From Verrucomicrobiaceae bacterium UBA1938 (GTDB lineage Bacteria; Verrucomicrobiota; Verrucomicrobiia; Verrucomicrobiales; Verrucomicrobiaceae), in contig DDFC01000035.1 of the NCBI GenBank assembly GCA_002336895.1, positions 7,739-71,738 of the forward strand: a stretch of 64,000 nt of DNA, in the 5' to 3' direction. Positions 16,437 to 25,382 of this stretch are shown piece by piece. Positions within the stretch are counted from its first letter, which is position 1. Each line of letters begins with the position of its first letter. A model generated the notes under the pieces. It saw only the letters and a list, made by a program, of their open reading frames with translations. It was not told the origin of the DNA and did no database searches. The position numbers and the translations under genes are program-made.

Positions 16437-17180
16437 TTACTTCATGAGTTCCTTGACCTTGGCCTCAATGGCGTTGGCCCAAAGCTGATAGCCATGAGGA
16501 TTCAGGTGGAGCAGGTCGGGCATGATCTCCTTGGGCAGGGTGCCGTCAGGCTGCAGGAAGGTGTTGCCAATGTCCATGTAGGAGATGCGCGTGCCGTCTG
16601 CGAAGCCGGAGATGATGTTGTTGGTGGCGATGTTCTGCTTGCGCAGCGGATCGTCCTTCGTGGCGCCACGGGGGAAGATGCCGAGCAGCAGCACCTTGGT
16701 CTGCGGCATCTTTTTGCCCAGGATGTCCAGGATCATCTTCACGCCCTCGGCGGTCTGCTCGGCGCTGCTGACATAGGCCACGTTGCCATGTTCTTTGGCA
16801 GGGCGGCCCTGATGGCCGGTGTTGTTGGTGCCGATCATGAGCACGATGAGCTTGGGATTGAGCCCGTCAAAGTTGCCGTTCTGCAGGCGCCAGATCACAT
16901 GTTCGGTGCGGTCGCCACCGATGCCGAAATTGGCAGCTTTGTAAGGTGCCCAGGTCTTGGCCCAAACTTCCTTGCCATTGCCTTCCCAGCCCTGGGTGAT
17001 GGAGTCTCCCAGAAACACCAGCTGGGCCTCGCCCTTTTTGGAGATTTCGTTGAAGCTTTCGTGCCGCTTCACCCAGCCGCCTTCACGGGGCTTGGGATCG
17101 ACGGCAAGATTCTTGGCCGTGTCAGCAAAGCTGGCGGCGGCAACGCAGAGGTAGGCAAGCAGGAGGGTGTGCAGTTTCAT
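16437..17180 (-). CDS. Exported SGNH/GDSL hydrolase
   Basis: 247 residues with a signal peptide (MKLHTLLLAYLCVAAASFA). All four SGNH blocks are visible: FLGDSITQGW (nucleophile Ser), NFGIGGDRT (oxyanion Gly), MIGTNNTGH (oxyanion Asn) and DLLHLNPHGY (Asp-x-x-His). The form resembles the PAF-acetylhydrolase beta/gamma-like group that acts on acetylated carbohydrates or esters. The protein is predicted periplasmic or secreted. The exact substrate is unknown; carbohydrate esterase activity would suit a heterotroph using plant or algal polymers. It lies 58 bases downstream of the carboxypeptidase gene, on the same strand, and ends at a strong terminator. Confidence 0.88.
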   Translation of the reverse strand: MKLHTLLLAYLCVAAASFADTAKNLAVDPKPREGGWVKRHESFNEISKKGEAQLVFLGDSITQGWEGNGKEVWAKTWAPYKAANFGIGGDRTEHVIWRLQNGNFDGLNPKLIVLMIGTNNTGHQGRPAKEHGNVAYVSSAEQTAEGVKMILDILGKKMPQTKVLLLGIFPRGATKDDPLRKQNIATNNIISGFADGTRISYMDIGNTFLQPDGTLPKEIMPDLLHLNPHGYQLWANAIEAKVKELMK

Positions 17181-17238
17181 GGTCGGAGGCGGCGATGATG
17201 CCGGGGAGCCATGAAACAGGCAAGTCGTGATTCTTATT

Positions 17239-18306
17239 TCACGCCTTCAGCGCCCAGTCCAGCAGCGCTTGTGCGTCACGCCAGACGCCATCGTGGCTGT
17301 CGTTGAGGATGACCACGATGCGGCGGCGGCCGTTGCGCTCTCCGGTGGCCACCAGGCAGTAGCCAGCGGCCTCGGTAAAGCCGGTCTTCATGCCGTCGCA
17401 GTAGCTGGCCGTGCGCAGCACGCGGTTGGTATTGGCCAGATCGATGGATTTGCCGTCCGGCTTCATGAACTTGTAGCTCTGCAGCTTCACGATGGCGCGG
17501 ATGTCCGGCTGCTTGTCCGCCTCCTTGGCGATCACCGCCAGATCCCGTGCGGTGCTGTAGGGATCTTCATCGGTGAGCGAGGGCAGGCCGTGCGGATTGA
17601 TGAAGTGCGTGTTTTGCAGCCCGAGCCTGCGCGCACGGTCATCCATCTTCTGGGCAAAGGCGGGCCAGCTGCCGGCATTGTCACGCGCCAGGGCCTGGGC
17701 GATGTCGTTGGAGCTTTTCACCATCATGGCGGTGAGCAGCTGGCGGCGGGTGTACTGCTCCCCCACCTTGAGGCCGATGCGCACCGGGGCGCACTGGGTG
17801 TCGGCCAGCTCAATGGTCACGATCTTGTCCAGATCTCCAGCCTCCACCACGAGCAGGCCGGTCATGATCTTGGTGGTGCTGGCGATGGCACCACGCTGGT
17901 CGGGGTTCTTTTCAAAAAGCACGTCATCCGTCTCAGGATCAATGACAATGCAGCGTCCGGCACTGATCTGCGGGATGGAGCCGCGCAGGTTTTTGATCTC
18001 GATCTCGCGGCGGACTTTCTTGGTCTTTTCGATCTCATCGGCCAGCTGTGTCTCCAGCTTCTTCTTGAGCTGCTCAACAGCCGCCTCACGCGCGGCGATG
18101 TCTGCCTTGGCCTGGGCGATCATCTGCTTCTCAGCCGAAAATTCCTTCTCCCGCTTGGAGATGGATGCCGCTTTGGCCTCCACCTCCTCCTCACGCCACT
18201 GCAGCTGCTGCTCGCGTTTGGGGTCGTCGCAGCCGGTGATGGAGGCGCAGAAAAGACCGGCCAGAAGGGCGCGGTGGAGATGGGGAGACTGACGGCGGAA
18301 GATCAT
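17239..18306 (-). CDS. D-alanyl-D-alanine carboxypeptidase (S11), probable lipoprotein with coiled-coil spacer
   Basis: 355 residues. A lipobox I23-T-G-C26 closes a short signal sequence. Residues about 30-105 form a long charged coiled coil (EEEVEAKAASISKREKEF and so on). The S11 penicillin-binding domain then begins, with S143-T-T-K146 (nucleophile Ser and base Lys), S198-S-N200 and K307-T-G309. The enzyme trims the terminal D-Ala of peptidoglycan stem peptides. Ordinary PBP5-type enzymes are held by a C-terminal amphipathic helix; that tail is absent here (the protein ends at LLDWALKA), and an N-terminal lipid anchor plus coiled-coil spacer seems to replace it. It is 8 bases downstream of aroD and probably cotranscribed with it. 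Confidence 0.9.
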   Translation of the reverse strand: MIFRRQSPHLHRALLAGLFCASITGCDDPKREQQLQWREEEVEAKAASISKREKEFSAEKQMIAQAKADIAAREAAVEQLKKKLETQLADEIEKTKKVRREIEIKNLRGSIPQISAGRCIVIDPETDDVLFEKNPDQRGAIASTTKIMTGLLVVEAGDLDKIVTIELADTQCAPVRIGLKVGEQYTRRQLLTAMMVKSSNDIAQALARDNAGSWPAFAQKMDDRARRLGLQNTHFINPHGLPSLTDEDPYSTARDLAVIAKEADKQPDIRAIVKLQSYKFMKPDGKSIDLANTNRVLRTASYCDGMKTGFTEAAGYCLVATGERNGRRRIVVILNDSHDGVWRDAQALLDWALKA

Positions 18307-18314
18307 TTCAAATT

Positions 18315-19025
18315 TTAAAGTTCAGCGAGGAGTTCCTTCAGGCGGGCGACGGGCCACTGGCCGGGAGCATTTGAGACACCAATAAAGCCGTAATTCAAGA
18401 GGCTGCCACATTTAGCCAGCACCAGACGTGAAACACGCCCCCATGGCCCCATGCCCATGGCGGAAAGCCTCAGCCGGTGGGTCTCACCTGCCAGCTTCAT
18501 GAGGCGTGCCAGATCGTCCTGGGTGTTCAGGTAGGTGGCAATCTTGACGGCATCCACACCGGCCTGCTGGGCAAAATTCACCGCGCCGCGCAGCACCTCA
18601 TCGGCAGGCGTGGCCTGGAAATCGTGGAAGGACCCCACCACCGGCACACCTGCAGCGCGTGCTTTCTGGATGGTGCCCTGCATCTGCGCGGCGCTGCGCA
18701 GCTCCAGGTCGATCAGCGTGGCGAGATCCAGCAGCGGCTCGATCATGGCCGCCCGCCCTTGAGGATCCTCGGGCCCCTGCCCTCCTTCGGCGGGGTGGCG
18801 GGCGGTGAGCAGCAGCGGCAGGGTGTTTCCAGCCAGGGCGGCGCGCAGATCCTCTGCGGGCATTTTCAGCTGATCCAGGCGCAGCTCGGCCAGGTCACAG
18901 AGATTGGCGCGGGCGGCATTGTCCAGAGAGAGCAGGTGCTCCAGAGCAGCCGCATCTGACACCACCCCCACGGCGAGGGGCTTGGTGGAGAAAAGCAGGT
19001 TTTTAGAGGAAACGAGTTGAGCCAT
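18315..19025 (-). CDS. aroD: 3-dehydroquinate dehydratase, type I
   Basis: 236 residues, the usual length. Catalytic features: the ELRLDQL strand near the start, TARHP, H134 in SFHDF (general base), K161 in VKIAT (Schiff-base lysine), R200 in GRVSR and a final NAPGQ. It converts 3-dehydroquinate to 3-dehydroshikimate in the shikimate pathway for aromatic amino acids. The first 25 residues are slightly shifted from the family norm, but all active-site residues are present. It starts at 19025 and the gene on the opposite strand starts at or after 19025/19085, so the two are divergent with little space for promoters. Confidence 0.93.
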   Translation of the reverse strand: MAQLVSSKNLLFSTKPLAVGVVSDAAALEHLLSLDNAARANLCDLAELRLDQLKMPAEDLRAALAGNTLPLLLTARHPAEGGQGPEDPQGRAAMIEPLLDLATLIDLELRSAAQMQGTIQKARAAGVPVVGSFHDFQATPADEVLRGAVNFAQQAGVDAVKIATYLNTQDDLARLMKLAGETHRLRLSAMGMGPWGRVSRLVLAKCGSLLNYGFIGVSNAPGQWPVARLKELLAEL

Positions 19026-19084
19026 TGACTAGGCAGAGTATAATTTTTAGAAATGTAAAGAGTTTTTACTCTCTACGCGCCATT

Positions 19085-20479
19085 ATGCTGGGCCGGAAGC
19101 AAGAAATCAATTTGCAGCTCACTGAACTGCTCGACAGCGCCTTGCTGGCGTTCTGCCTGTGGTTCGGTCACTTCCTGCGTGCCGATGTGGTGCCCGTGTT
19201 TTTCCCGGATGCGGTGGAGATCCCAACGATGGACAAATTTTACTGGGTGGTGGCGGTGGTGGCCCCCTTCACGCCCATCGTGCTGGAGGCTCGTGGCTTT
19301 TACGCCAACATTCACAACAAGACCCTCGGGCGCTCCATCCGCCAGCTGATCGAGGCACTGACCATCATCGGCATGTGCATCGCCTTCTGCATCGTGTTCT
19401 TCAAGTGGGCGGTGGAAAGCCGTGCAGTGGTCGTCTTCTCGGTGGCGCTCGGGGCTCTGTCCCTGCTGCTGCGTGAGGCATGGCAGCGCGACATCATCCG
19501 CAGGCAGATGGCCTCCGGCAGAGGGCGTGAGCGCGTGCTCATCGCCGGTGCCCAGGCGGACATTGATTCTTTTCTGTCGAAAATGACCGCCGAACAGCGG
19601 GCCGAGGTGGAGGTGCTGGGTCAGATCGACATCATGCAGCGCCCGGTTTCTGATCTCGTGACCGCGCTCCACGAGCACAGCATCAGCCGCGTGCTCTTTG
19701 CCGCGCAGCATGTGCATTTCAGCAAGATCGAGGAGGCCGTGCAGGCCTGTGAAACGGAAGGCGTCGAGGCGTGGATTGCGGCAGATTTCTTCCAGACAGC
19801 CATCGCACGCCCCACCTTTGATGTGCTGGGTGGTCGCCTCATGCTGGTCTTTCATTCCACACCTCAGGCCTCGTGGGAGCTGCTTTTCAAGGGCGTCGTG
19901 GACCGTGTCGGCGCGCTCATTTTGCTGCTTTTCTCCCTGCCGCTGTGGCTGGTGGCTGTCATCGGCATTCGCATGGGATCTCGCGGGCCGCTCTTCTTCA
20001 AGCAGGAGCGCGCCGGACTCTACGGCAAGCCCTTCATCATGTGGAAATTCCGCACCATGCACCAAGGAGCGGAGACTCAGCGCGCCGGGCTCGAAGCGCA
20101 CAATGAGATGGACGGCCCGGTCTTCAAGATCACCAACGACCCGCGCATCTTCGCCTTTGGCCGCTGGCTGCGCCGCACCAGCATTGATGAACTGCCGCAG
20201 CTCATCAATGTGCTACGTGGAGAGATGAGCCTCGTGGGACCGCGCCCCCTCCCCGTCTATGAAATCCAGCGCATCGAGAAGCACGCGCAGCGCCGCCGCC
20301 TCAGCGTGAAACCGGGGCTCACCTGTCTGTGGCAGGTCACGGGCCGCAATGGTATCAAGAACTTCGAGGAGTGGGTGGCGCTGGATCTCAAATACATCGA
20401 CAACTGGTCCCTCTGGCTGGACCTGCAGATCCTGGCGCAGACGCTGCCTGCCGTGATTCGGGGCATAGGTGCGAGTTGA
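19085..20479 (+). CDS. Undecaprenyl-phosphate sugar (glycosyl-1-phosphate) transferase
   Basis: 464 residues from ATG 19085 (MLGRKQEINLQ). An ATG at 19025 is in frame but would overlap the aroD start. Four membrane helices occupy about residues 10-125, a nucleotide-binding-like central domain lies at 140-260, and a fifth helix follows (VGALILLLFSLPLW). The C-terminal bacterial sugar transferase domain is clear: FFKQERAGLYGKPF, MWKFRTM, TSIDELPQLINVLRGEMSLV and GPRPLPVYE. Enzymes of this WbaP/CpsE type put the first sugar phosphate on undecaprenyl phosphate to begin exopolysaccharide or O-antigen repeat units. This may relate to the exosortase/PEP-CTERM system implied elsewhere in the window, but no other polysaccharide genes adjoin it. 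Confidence 0.92.
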   Translation: MLGRKQEINLQLTELLDSALLAFCLWFGHFLRADVVPVFFPDAVEIPTMDKFYWVVAVVAPFTPIVLEARGFYANIHNKTLGRSIRQLIEALTIIGMCIAFCIVFFKWAVESRAVVVFSVALGALSLLLREAWQRDIIRRQMASGRGRERVLIAGAQADIDSFLSKMTAEQRAEVEVLGQIDIMQRPVSDLVTALHEHSISRVLFAAQHVHFSKIEEAVQACETEGVEAWIAADFFQTAIARPTFDVLGGRLMLVFHSTPQASWELLFKGVVDRVGALILLLFSLPLWLVAVIGIRMGSRGPLFFKQERAGLYGKPFIMWKFRTMHQGAETQRAGLEAHNEMDGPVFKITNDPRIFAFGRWLRRTSIDELPQLINVLRGEMSLVGPRPLPVYEIQRIEKHAQRRRLSVKPGLTCLWQVTGRNGIKNFEEWVALDLKYIDNWSLWLDLQILAQTLPAVIRGIGAS

Positions 20480-20549
20480 GTATCAGGATTCGTTCCTTTT
20501 GCATCGCATGAGTGTGAAACGTGCCGTGCACAGGGTCCGTAGTGGCTTG

Positions 20550-22199
20550 ATGCGCCACGCTCTTTTTATTCTCCTGACCGCCTGCGCCTCCCTGCACGCC
20601 GCCACGCCAGCCAGGCTCGACTTTGGCCCCGTACGCGAAGAGCATCTCATGATCCCGATGCGGGACGGGAAGCGTCTCTCGGCCTATGTGTTCTTCCCGC
20701 CAGGAGAAGGCAGGTTTCCCGCCATCTTTGAGCAGCGCTATGCTGACATCAGCAGCGCTGGCTCCCGCAAGGCAGCGGCCAAGTTTGCAGAAGGCGGCTT
20801 TGTCATCGCGCTGGTGAACTACCGCGGCACGCATGAGAGCGAGGGCGTCTATCGTGGCTATCGCGGCCTGCAGTGGGGGCCGCTGCGGGATGGCTACGAT
20901 GTCTGCGAGTGGCTGGCAGCGCAGCCTTGGTGCACGGGAAAGATCGGCACCTATGGCGGATCTCAGGCTGGCTATGCGCAGAACTACCTGGCCGTGACAC
21001 AGCCGCCGCACCTCGTGGCGCAGTACATGACCGACACAGGTCTGAGTCTGTACCAAGAAGGCTACCGCATCGGCGGAGCCACCAAACCGCAGCGCTTCAT
21101 CAAAGGCGGTGCCGTGGCGCGCGAACTGAAGGATAACGAAGACATGCTGCGCGAGTGGGACCAGCACCCGGACTATGACGAGTACTGGAAGGATGAGGAT
21201 GCCTCGCTGCACTTTGACAAGATGAACTACCCCTGCTTCACCATCGGAAGCTGGTTTGATTTCATGTGCCAGGGCAGCGTGGCCAGCTTCATTGGTCGTA
21301 ACCAGCATGGCGGCCCGAATTCACGCGGCCAGCAGCAGCTCATCATCGGCCCCTGGCTGCACGGGGGCTACCCGAAGTCGAACAAGATCGGCGAGCTCGT
21401 GTTTCCCGAAAACGCCATGTTCGATGTTTACGCGCACATGACCAAGTGGTTCAACCACTACCTCAAAGGCGAGAACAACGGCATCGAGAAAGACACGCCG
21501 GTGAAATACTACGTCATGGGTGCCACCGGCGAGGAAGGCGCACCCGGCAATGTATGGCGCGAAGCCAAGAGCTTCCCGCCAGCCAGCAAGGCCGCCGACT
21601 GGTTCCTGCAGCCCGATGGCAAGCTGGCCCCAGCCAAGCCTTCCGCCGCCAAAGCCAGCACCTCGTACCTCAGTGATCCCGCGCACCCGATGAGCCTGCC
21701 CTACGCTGGGTTTCCAGGAGCCAAGGACGCACGTGGCTTTGAAGAACAGGCCGAAGTGCGCACCTGGACTACGGAAGTGCTGAGCAAGCCTCTGGAAGTC
21801 ACCGGCCGCATCAAAGGCGAGGTCTTTGTTTCTTCCACTGCAAAGGACACCGACTTCTTCCTGCGCGTGACCGATGTGTATCCCGATGGCCGCTCGATTC
21901 TGCTCGTGGACTACCCGCTGCGTGCCCGCTATCACGAAGGCTTTGACCATCAGAAGCTGCTCGTGCCAGGACAGGTGACCAAGCTCTCGTGGGACATCGG
22001 CTGGGTCAGCATCATCTTCAACAAAGGGCACCGCATCCGCGTCACCATCGCCAGCACCGGTGCTCCCTTTTATGAGCCCAATCCGCAGACCGGCGCACCC
22101 ATCAGCCATTTCATCACCGAGCCCGGCGTGCCTGCCATCAATACCATCTGGCATGACGCCGCGCACGCCTCCAAGGTGATCCTGCCCGTGCTGCCCTGA
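20550..22199 (+). CDS. Exported CocE/NonD family hydrolase
   Basis: 549 residues from ATG 20550 (MRHALFILLTACASLHA, a signal peptide); upstream in-frame ATGs overlap the previous gene. The family's N-terminal alpha/beta-hydrolase domain has MRDGKRLSAYVFFP near the start and the nucleophile Ser in TYGGSQAGYA. Likely partners are the Asp of GSWFDFMC and the His of GPWLHGGY. The C-terminal jelly-roll domain (about 370-545) includes VFVSSTAKDTDFFLRVTDVYPDGRS by parts (FVSSTAKDTDF, VYPDGRS). Members are X-Pro dipeptidyl peptidases, cocaine esterase or acyl-transfer/ester hydrolases; the substrate is open. It overlaps the transferase region only in the excluded upstream part and is followed by the lactonase after 20 bases. 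Confidence 0.9.
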   Translation: MRHALFILLTACASLHAATPARLDFGPVREEHLMIPMRDGKRLSAYVFFPPGEGRFPAIFEQRYADISSAGSRKAAAKFAEGGFVIALVNYRGTHESEGVYRGYRGLQWGPLRDGYDVCEWLAAQPWCTGKIGTYGGSQAGYAQNYLAVTQPPHLVAQYMTDTGLSLYQEGYRIGGATKPQRFIKGGAVARELKDNEDMLREWDQHPDYDEYWKDEDASLHFDKMNYPCFTIGSWFDFMCQGSVASFIGRNQHGGPNSRGQQQLIIGPWLHGGYPKSNKIGELVFPENAMFDVYAHMTKWFNHYLKGENNGIEKDTPVKYYVMGATGEEGAPGNVWREAKSFPPASKAADWFLQPDGKLAPAKPSAAKASTSYLSDPAHPMSLPYAGFPGAKDARGFEEQAEVRTWTTEVLSKPLEVTGRIKGEVFVSSTAKDTDFFLRVTDVYPDGRSILLVDYPLRARYHEGFDHQKLLVPGQVTKLSWDIGWVSIIFNKGHRIRVTIASTGAPFYEPNPQTGAPISHFITEPGVPAINTIWHDAAHASKVILPVLP

Positions 22200-22219
22200 T
22201 TTCTCCTTTTCCCATCTTC

Positions 22220-23473
22220 ATGCAAACACACGCTTCTTCCCTTTCACGCCGCTCTTTTCTCAGCACCGCACTCGCCGCAGGAGCAGCTCTCTCAGTGCAT
22301 GCCAAAGACCAGGCGCCGCTGATCGCCTATGTGGGCACATTCACCTCGCCACTGCAAAACATGAAGGCCACGCAGGTGGATCTGCCGCCCGGAAATGGCC
22401 AGGGCATCCACCTCTTTGAAGTGAACCGCGAGACAGGGGCCATGACCCCTTGCGGGCTGTACAAATCAGGCAGCAGTCCCAACTGCCTTGCCTTCAACGC
22501 CACGCGGACGGTGCTGTATTCCACCAACGAAACCGATGCCAACGGCAGCCACGAAGCAGGCTCCGTCAGCGCCTTTGCCATCAATCCCAAGGACGGCCAG
22601 CTGACGCTGATGAACACCGTCAGCTCAGGCGGCAAGGGACCCACCTACATCAGCCTGCATCCGTCGGGGCGTTTCCTGCTGGTGGCAAACTACTTTGGCG
22701 GCTCATGCTCGGTGCTGCCGGTCAAGCCCGATGGCAGCCTGGGCGAAGCCACCGACTTCAAGCAGGACTCAGGCACCATCGGCCCCAAGAAGGCCACCAA
22801 CGCGCCTCCCGGCAGCTTTGCCTTCAGCGGGCACGACGGAACACACTCCCATATGATCCAGGCCGACGCCTCAGGGCGCTATGTGCTGACCGTGGACCTC
22901 GGACTGGATCAGATCCTGGTATGGAAGTTCGACGACCAAAAAGGCACGCTCACGCCGAATGATCCGCCCCATGTCTCCCTGCCCCCCGGAGACGGACCGC
23001 GCCACTTTGCGTTTCATCCCAATAACCACTGGCTCTACTCCCTGCAGGAGGAAGGCTCAACGGTGGTGCTGTTTGACTACGACATCGAGAAAGGCCGCCT
23101 CACCTCCCGCCAGACCATCTCCAGCCTGCCGCCCGGATTTGCAGGCAGCAATTTCTGCTCGGAGATTCTCGTCTCTGCAGATGGACGTTTCGTCTATGTG
23201 GGTAACCGCCTGCACGACAGCATCGGCATCTTTGCCATCGGCAAAGACGGCACGCTCACCTTCGTTGGCGAGGAGTGGACGCATGGCGACTACCCGCGCA
23301 GTTTCAACTTCGACCCCACCGGTGAGTTTTTCTACAGCCTCAATCAGCGCGGCGACAACGTGGCGATCTTCCGTGTGAACCGGAAAACCGGCGTCCTCAC
23401 CTTCACCGGCCACTACGCAGCTGTGGGCAATCCTTCGAGCATCGTGTTTCTGGATCTGGCGAAAGGCCAGTGA
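22220..23473 (+). CDS. Tat-exported lactonase, 6-phosphogluconolactonase-like seven-bladed propeller
   Basis: 417 residues. A Tat signal is present (LSRRSFLSTALAAGAALS). The mature part is a beta-propeller of the Lactonase family (PF10282), with the usual blocks: AYVGTFTSP at the start, YSTNETDANGSHEAGSVSAF, GPTYISLHPSGRFLLVANY, then HSHMIQADASGRYVLTVDLG, GDGPRHFAFHP and FVYVGNRLHDSIGIF. Related cytoplasmic proteins hydrolyse 6-phosphogluconolactone in the pentose phosphate pathway. With an export signal, a periplasmic aldonolactonase acting on products of extracytoplasmic sugar oxidation is more likely here. It follows the CocE-type hydrolase on the same strand and ends at a hairpin. Confidence 0.9.
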   Translation: MQTHASSLSRRSFLSTALAAGAALSVHAKDQAPLIAYVGTFTSPLQNMKATQVDLPPGNGQGIHLFEVNRETGAMTPCGLYKSGSSPNCLAFNATRTVLYSTNETDANGSHEAGSVSAFAINPKDGQLTLMNTVSSGGKGPTYISLHPSGRFLLVANYFGGSCSVLPVKPDGSLGEATDFKQDSGTIGPKKATNAPPGSFAFSGHDGTHSHMIQADASGRYVLTVDLGLDQILVWKFDDQKGTLTPNDPPHVSLPPGDGPRHFAFHPNNHWLYSLQEEGSTVVLFDYDIEKGRLTSRQTISSLPPGFAGSNFCSEILVSADGRFVYVGNRLHDSIGIFAIGKDGTLTFVGEEWTHGDYPRSFNFDPTGEFFYSLNQRGDNVAIFRVNRKTGVLTFTGHYAAVGNPSSIVFLDLAKGQ

Positions 23474-23490
23474 GCCGCAAGTTCTTCACG

Positions 23491-23515
23491 GAAGGGGATC
23501 GCCTTGATCCCCTTC
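23491..23515. terminator. Hairpin between convergent genes
   Basis: A perfect 10-bp inverted repeat (23491-23500 with 23506-23515, GAAGGGGATC/GATCCCCTTC) with a 5-base loop lies between the lactonase stop and the opposite-strand channel gene. The T-tract is weak, so termination strength is uncertain. Confidence 0.6.
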
Positions 23516-23518
23516 CCT

Positions 23519-24097
23519 TCACTCGCACTCGGCCAGCACGCGCTCAATGCGGCGGTCTGGGATGAGCCATACAAGCGCTGCCGCCACGTAGAAAAAGGCA
23601 GAAATCCAAGTCTGATAAAAGGCGGCAACCATGGCGGCGAGATAGACCAGAGGAGAGAGCTTGCCTTTGAGATCGCTGCCCAGCGCTGCGGCCAGTTTAG
23701 AATCTCCCTGCCCTTTGAGGATGCAGCCCTGCAGAATGTAGTAGGCGATGGCAGCACACAGCAGCACCGCGCCGTAGATGGCCGTGGGCAGCGGTGCCAG
23801 ATGGTTCTCCCCCATCCAGCCGGTGGCAAAGGGAAAGAGGGAGAGCCAGAAGAGCAGGTGCAGATTGGCCCACATGATGGGGCCGGTGACCTTGCGGCAG
23901 GCCTTCAGCAGGTGGTGGTGATTGTTCCAGTAGATGCCCACATAGATGAAGCTCAGCACATAGCTGAGAAACACCGGGAGCAGCGGCTTGAGCGCCTCCA
24001 GATCGGCGCCATGCGGCACCTTCAGCTCCAGCACCATGATGGTAATGATGATGGCGAGCACGCCATCGCTGAAAGCCTCAAGCCGGTTCGGTTCCAT
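23519..24097 (-). CDS. TMEM175-type (DUF1211) potassium channel protein
   Basis: 192 residues with six predicted membrane helices. The N-terminal helix carries the family signature RLEAFSDGVLAIIITIMVLE (R-x-x-x-F-S-D-G-V). Bacterial TMEM175 homologues are tetrameric potassium-selective channels whose pore-lining first helix lacks the classical TVGYG filter; no such filter is seen here either. The second half (after VLLCAAIAYYIL) is somewhat divergent. It follows fabV by 9 bases on the same strand and is probably cotranscribed, although no functional link between potassium conduction and fatty-acid synthesis is evident. Confidence 0.88.
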   Translation of the reverse strand: MEPNRLEAFSDGVLAIIITIMVLELKVPHGADLEALKPLLPVFLSYVLSFIYVGIYWNNHHHLLKACRKVTGPIMWANLHLLFWLSLFPFATGWMGENHLAPLPTAIYGAVLLCAAIAYYILQGCILKGQGDSKLAAALGSDLKGKLSPLVYLAAMVAAFYQTWISAFFYVAAALVWLIPDRRIERVLAECE

Positions 24098-24106
24098 GAT
24101 CGTGGA

Positions 24107-25300
24107 TCAGGCGAGTGAAGGCACGCCAATGCTGACATCCACCTCGGCATTGTAGTCCACGCCTTCCAGCCCAAAGCCGAAGAGGCGCAGGAAACTGGTC
24201 TGGTAGCCTTCAAAATCGCCCAACTGCGCCAGGTTCTCAGTGTTCACCTCGGCCCAGCGTTTGCCGACAAGCTCCTGCAGCGCAGGTTTCATTTCCCAGT
24301 CGTCCACGCGGATGCGTCCGGCTTCGTCCGGCTGCGGGTTGCCATTGTAAAGGCGCTCGCGGAAAAGGCGGTCCATTTGCTCGATGCAGTCTTCGTGGGA
24401 GCCATCGGCCTTCATGGCCTTGTAGAGCAGGGAGATGTACAGCGGCACCACGGGAATGGCGGAGCTGGCCTGCGTGACGAGCGCCTTGTTCACGGACACC
24501 CAGGCCTTGCCCTTCAGAGAGGCCAGCTTGCCATCCAGCACACGCTGCACGCGCTCCAGGTCTTCCTTGGCACGGCCGATGGTGCCGTTCTTGTAGATCG
24601 GCCAGGTCACTTCCGGCCCGATGTAGCTGTAAGCCACGGTCTGCACGCCTTCGGCCAGGACACCAGCGCTCTGCAGCGCATCGATCCACATTTCCCAGTC
24701 CTCACCGCCCATGACGGCCACAGTCTGCGCGATCTCATCCTCGTTTGCGGGCTCGATGGTCACTTCATTGACCACGCCATTGCCGGTGTTGAGATTCTTG
24801 TTGGTGTAGGAGGCGGAGCCGATGGGCTTGAGCACGGACTTGAAGACTTCGCCGGTCTTCGGGTGAGTGCGGCGTGGGGAGGCGAGGCTGTAAATAACGC
24901 AGTCCACCTGGCCCAGATCTGCCTTGATGGCTTCGATCACTGTGGCCTTCATGGCATCCGAGAAGGCGTCGCCATTGAAGGAGCGGGCATACAGGCCGGC
25001 TGCCTTGGCTTCCGTTTCAAAGGCGGCGGAGTTGTACCAGCCTGCGGTGCCGCAGCGCTCGGCCTCGCCGGGCTTTTCAAAAAACACACCGATGGTGGCC
25101 GCACCGGAGCCAAAGGCCGCCGCAATACGGGAGGACAGGCCATAGCCGGTCGAGGAACCCACCACGAGCACCTTCTTGGGCCCGTTGGCGATGGGGCCGC
25201 GCGATTTCACGACGGCGATCTGTTCAGCGACATGTTTGGCACAGCCGGTGGGGTGGGCGGTGGTGCAGATGAATCCACGGATTTTGGGTGCGACGATCAT
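24107..25300 (-). CDS. fabV: Enoyl-ACP reductase, FabV type
   Basis: 397 residues, the standard FabV length. It has the N-terminal VKSRGPIANGPKKVLVVGSS segment (nucleotide-binding GSSTGYG), and the catalytic Y236 and K245, giving the Y-x8-K spacing that marks FabV against FabI (Y-x6-K). The surrounding YSYIGPEVTWPIYKNGTIGR block is characteristic. It reduces enoyl-ACP to acyl-ACP with NADH in the last step of each fatty-acid elongation round. FabV enzymes are typically insensitive to triclosan. The channel gene follows by 9 bases. Confidence 0.97.
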   Translation of the reverse strand: MIVAPKIRGFICTTAHPTGCAKHVAEQIAVVKSRGPIANGPKKVLVVGSSTGYGLSSRIAAAFGSGAATIGVFFEKPGEAERCGTAGWYNSAAFETEAKAAGLYARSFNGDAFSDAMKATVIEAIKADLGQVDCVIYSLASPRRTHPKTGEVFKSVLKPIGSASYTNKNLNTGNGVVNEVTIEPANEDEIAQTVAVMGGEDWEMWIDALQSAGVLAEGVQTVAYSYIGPEVTWPIYKNGTIGRAKEDLERVQRVLDGKLASLKGKAWVSVNKALVTQASSAIPVVPLYISLLYKAMKADGSHEDCIEQMDRLFRERLYNGNPQPDEAGRIRVDDWEMKPALQELVGKRWAEVNTENLAQLGDFEGYQTSFLRLFGFGLEGVDYNAEVDVSIGVPSLA

Positions 25301-25382
25301 AGTTAGTTAGTGCGCTGAGCGTTAGCAGCCACAGGGGGGCTGGCAACTTGTTTTCCCATCCGGCATCTGTCACCTTGACGGC

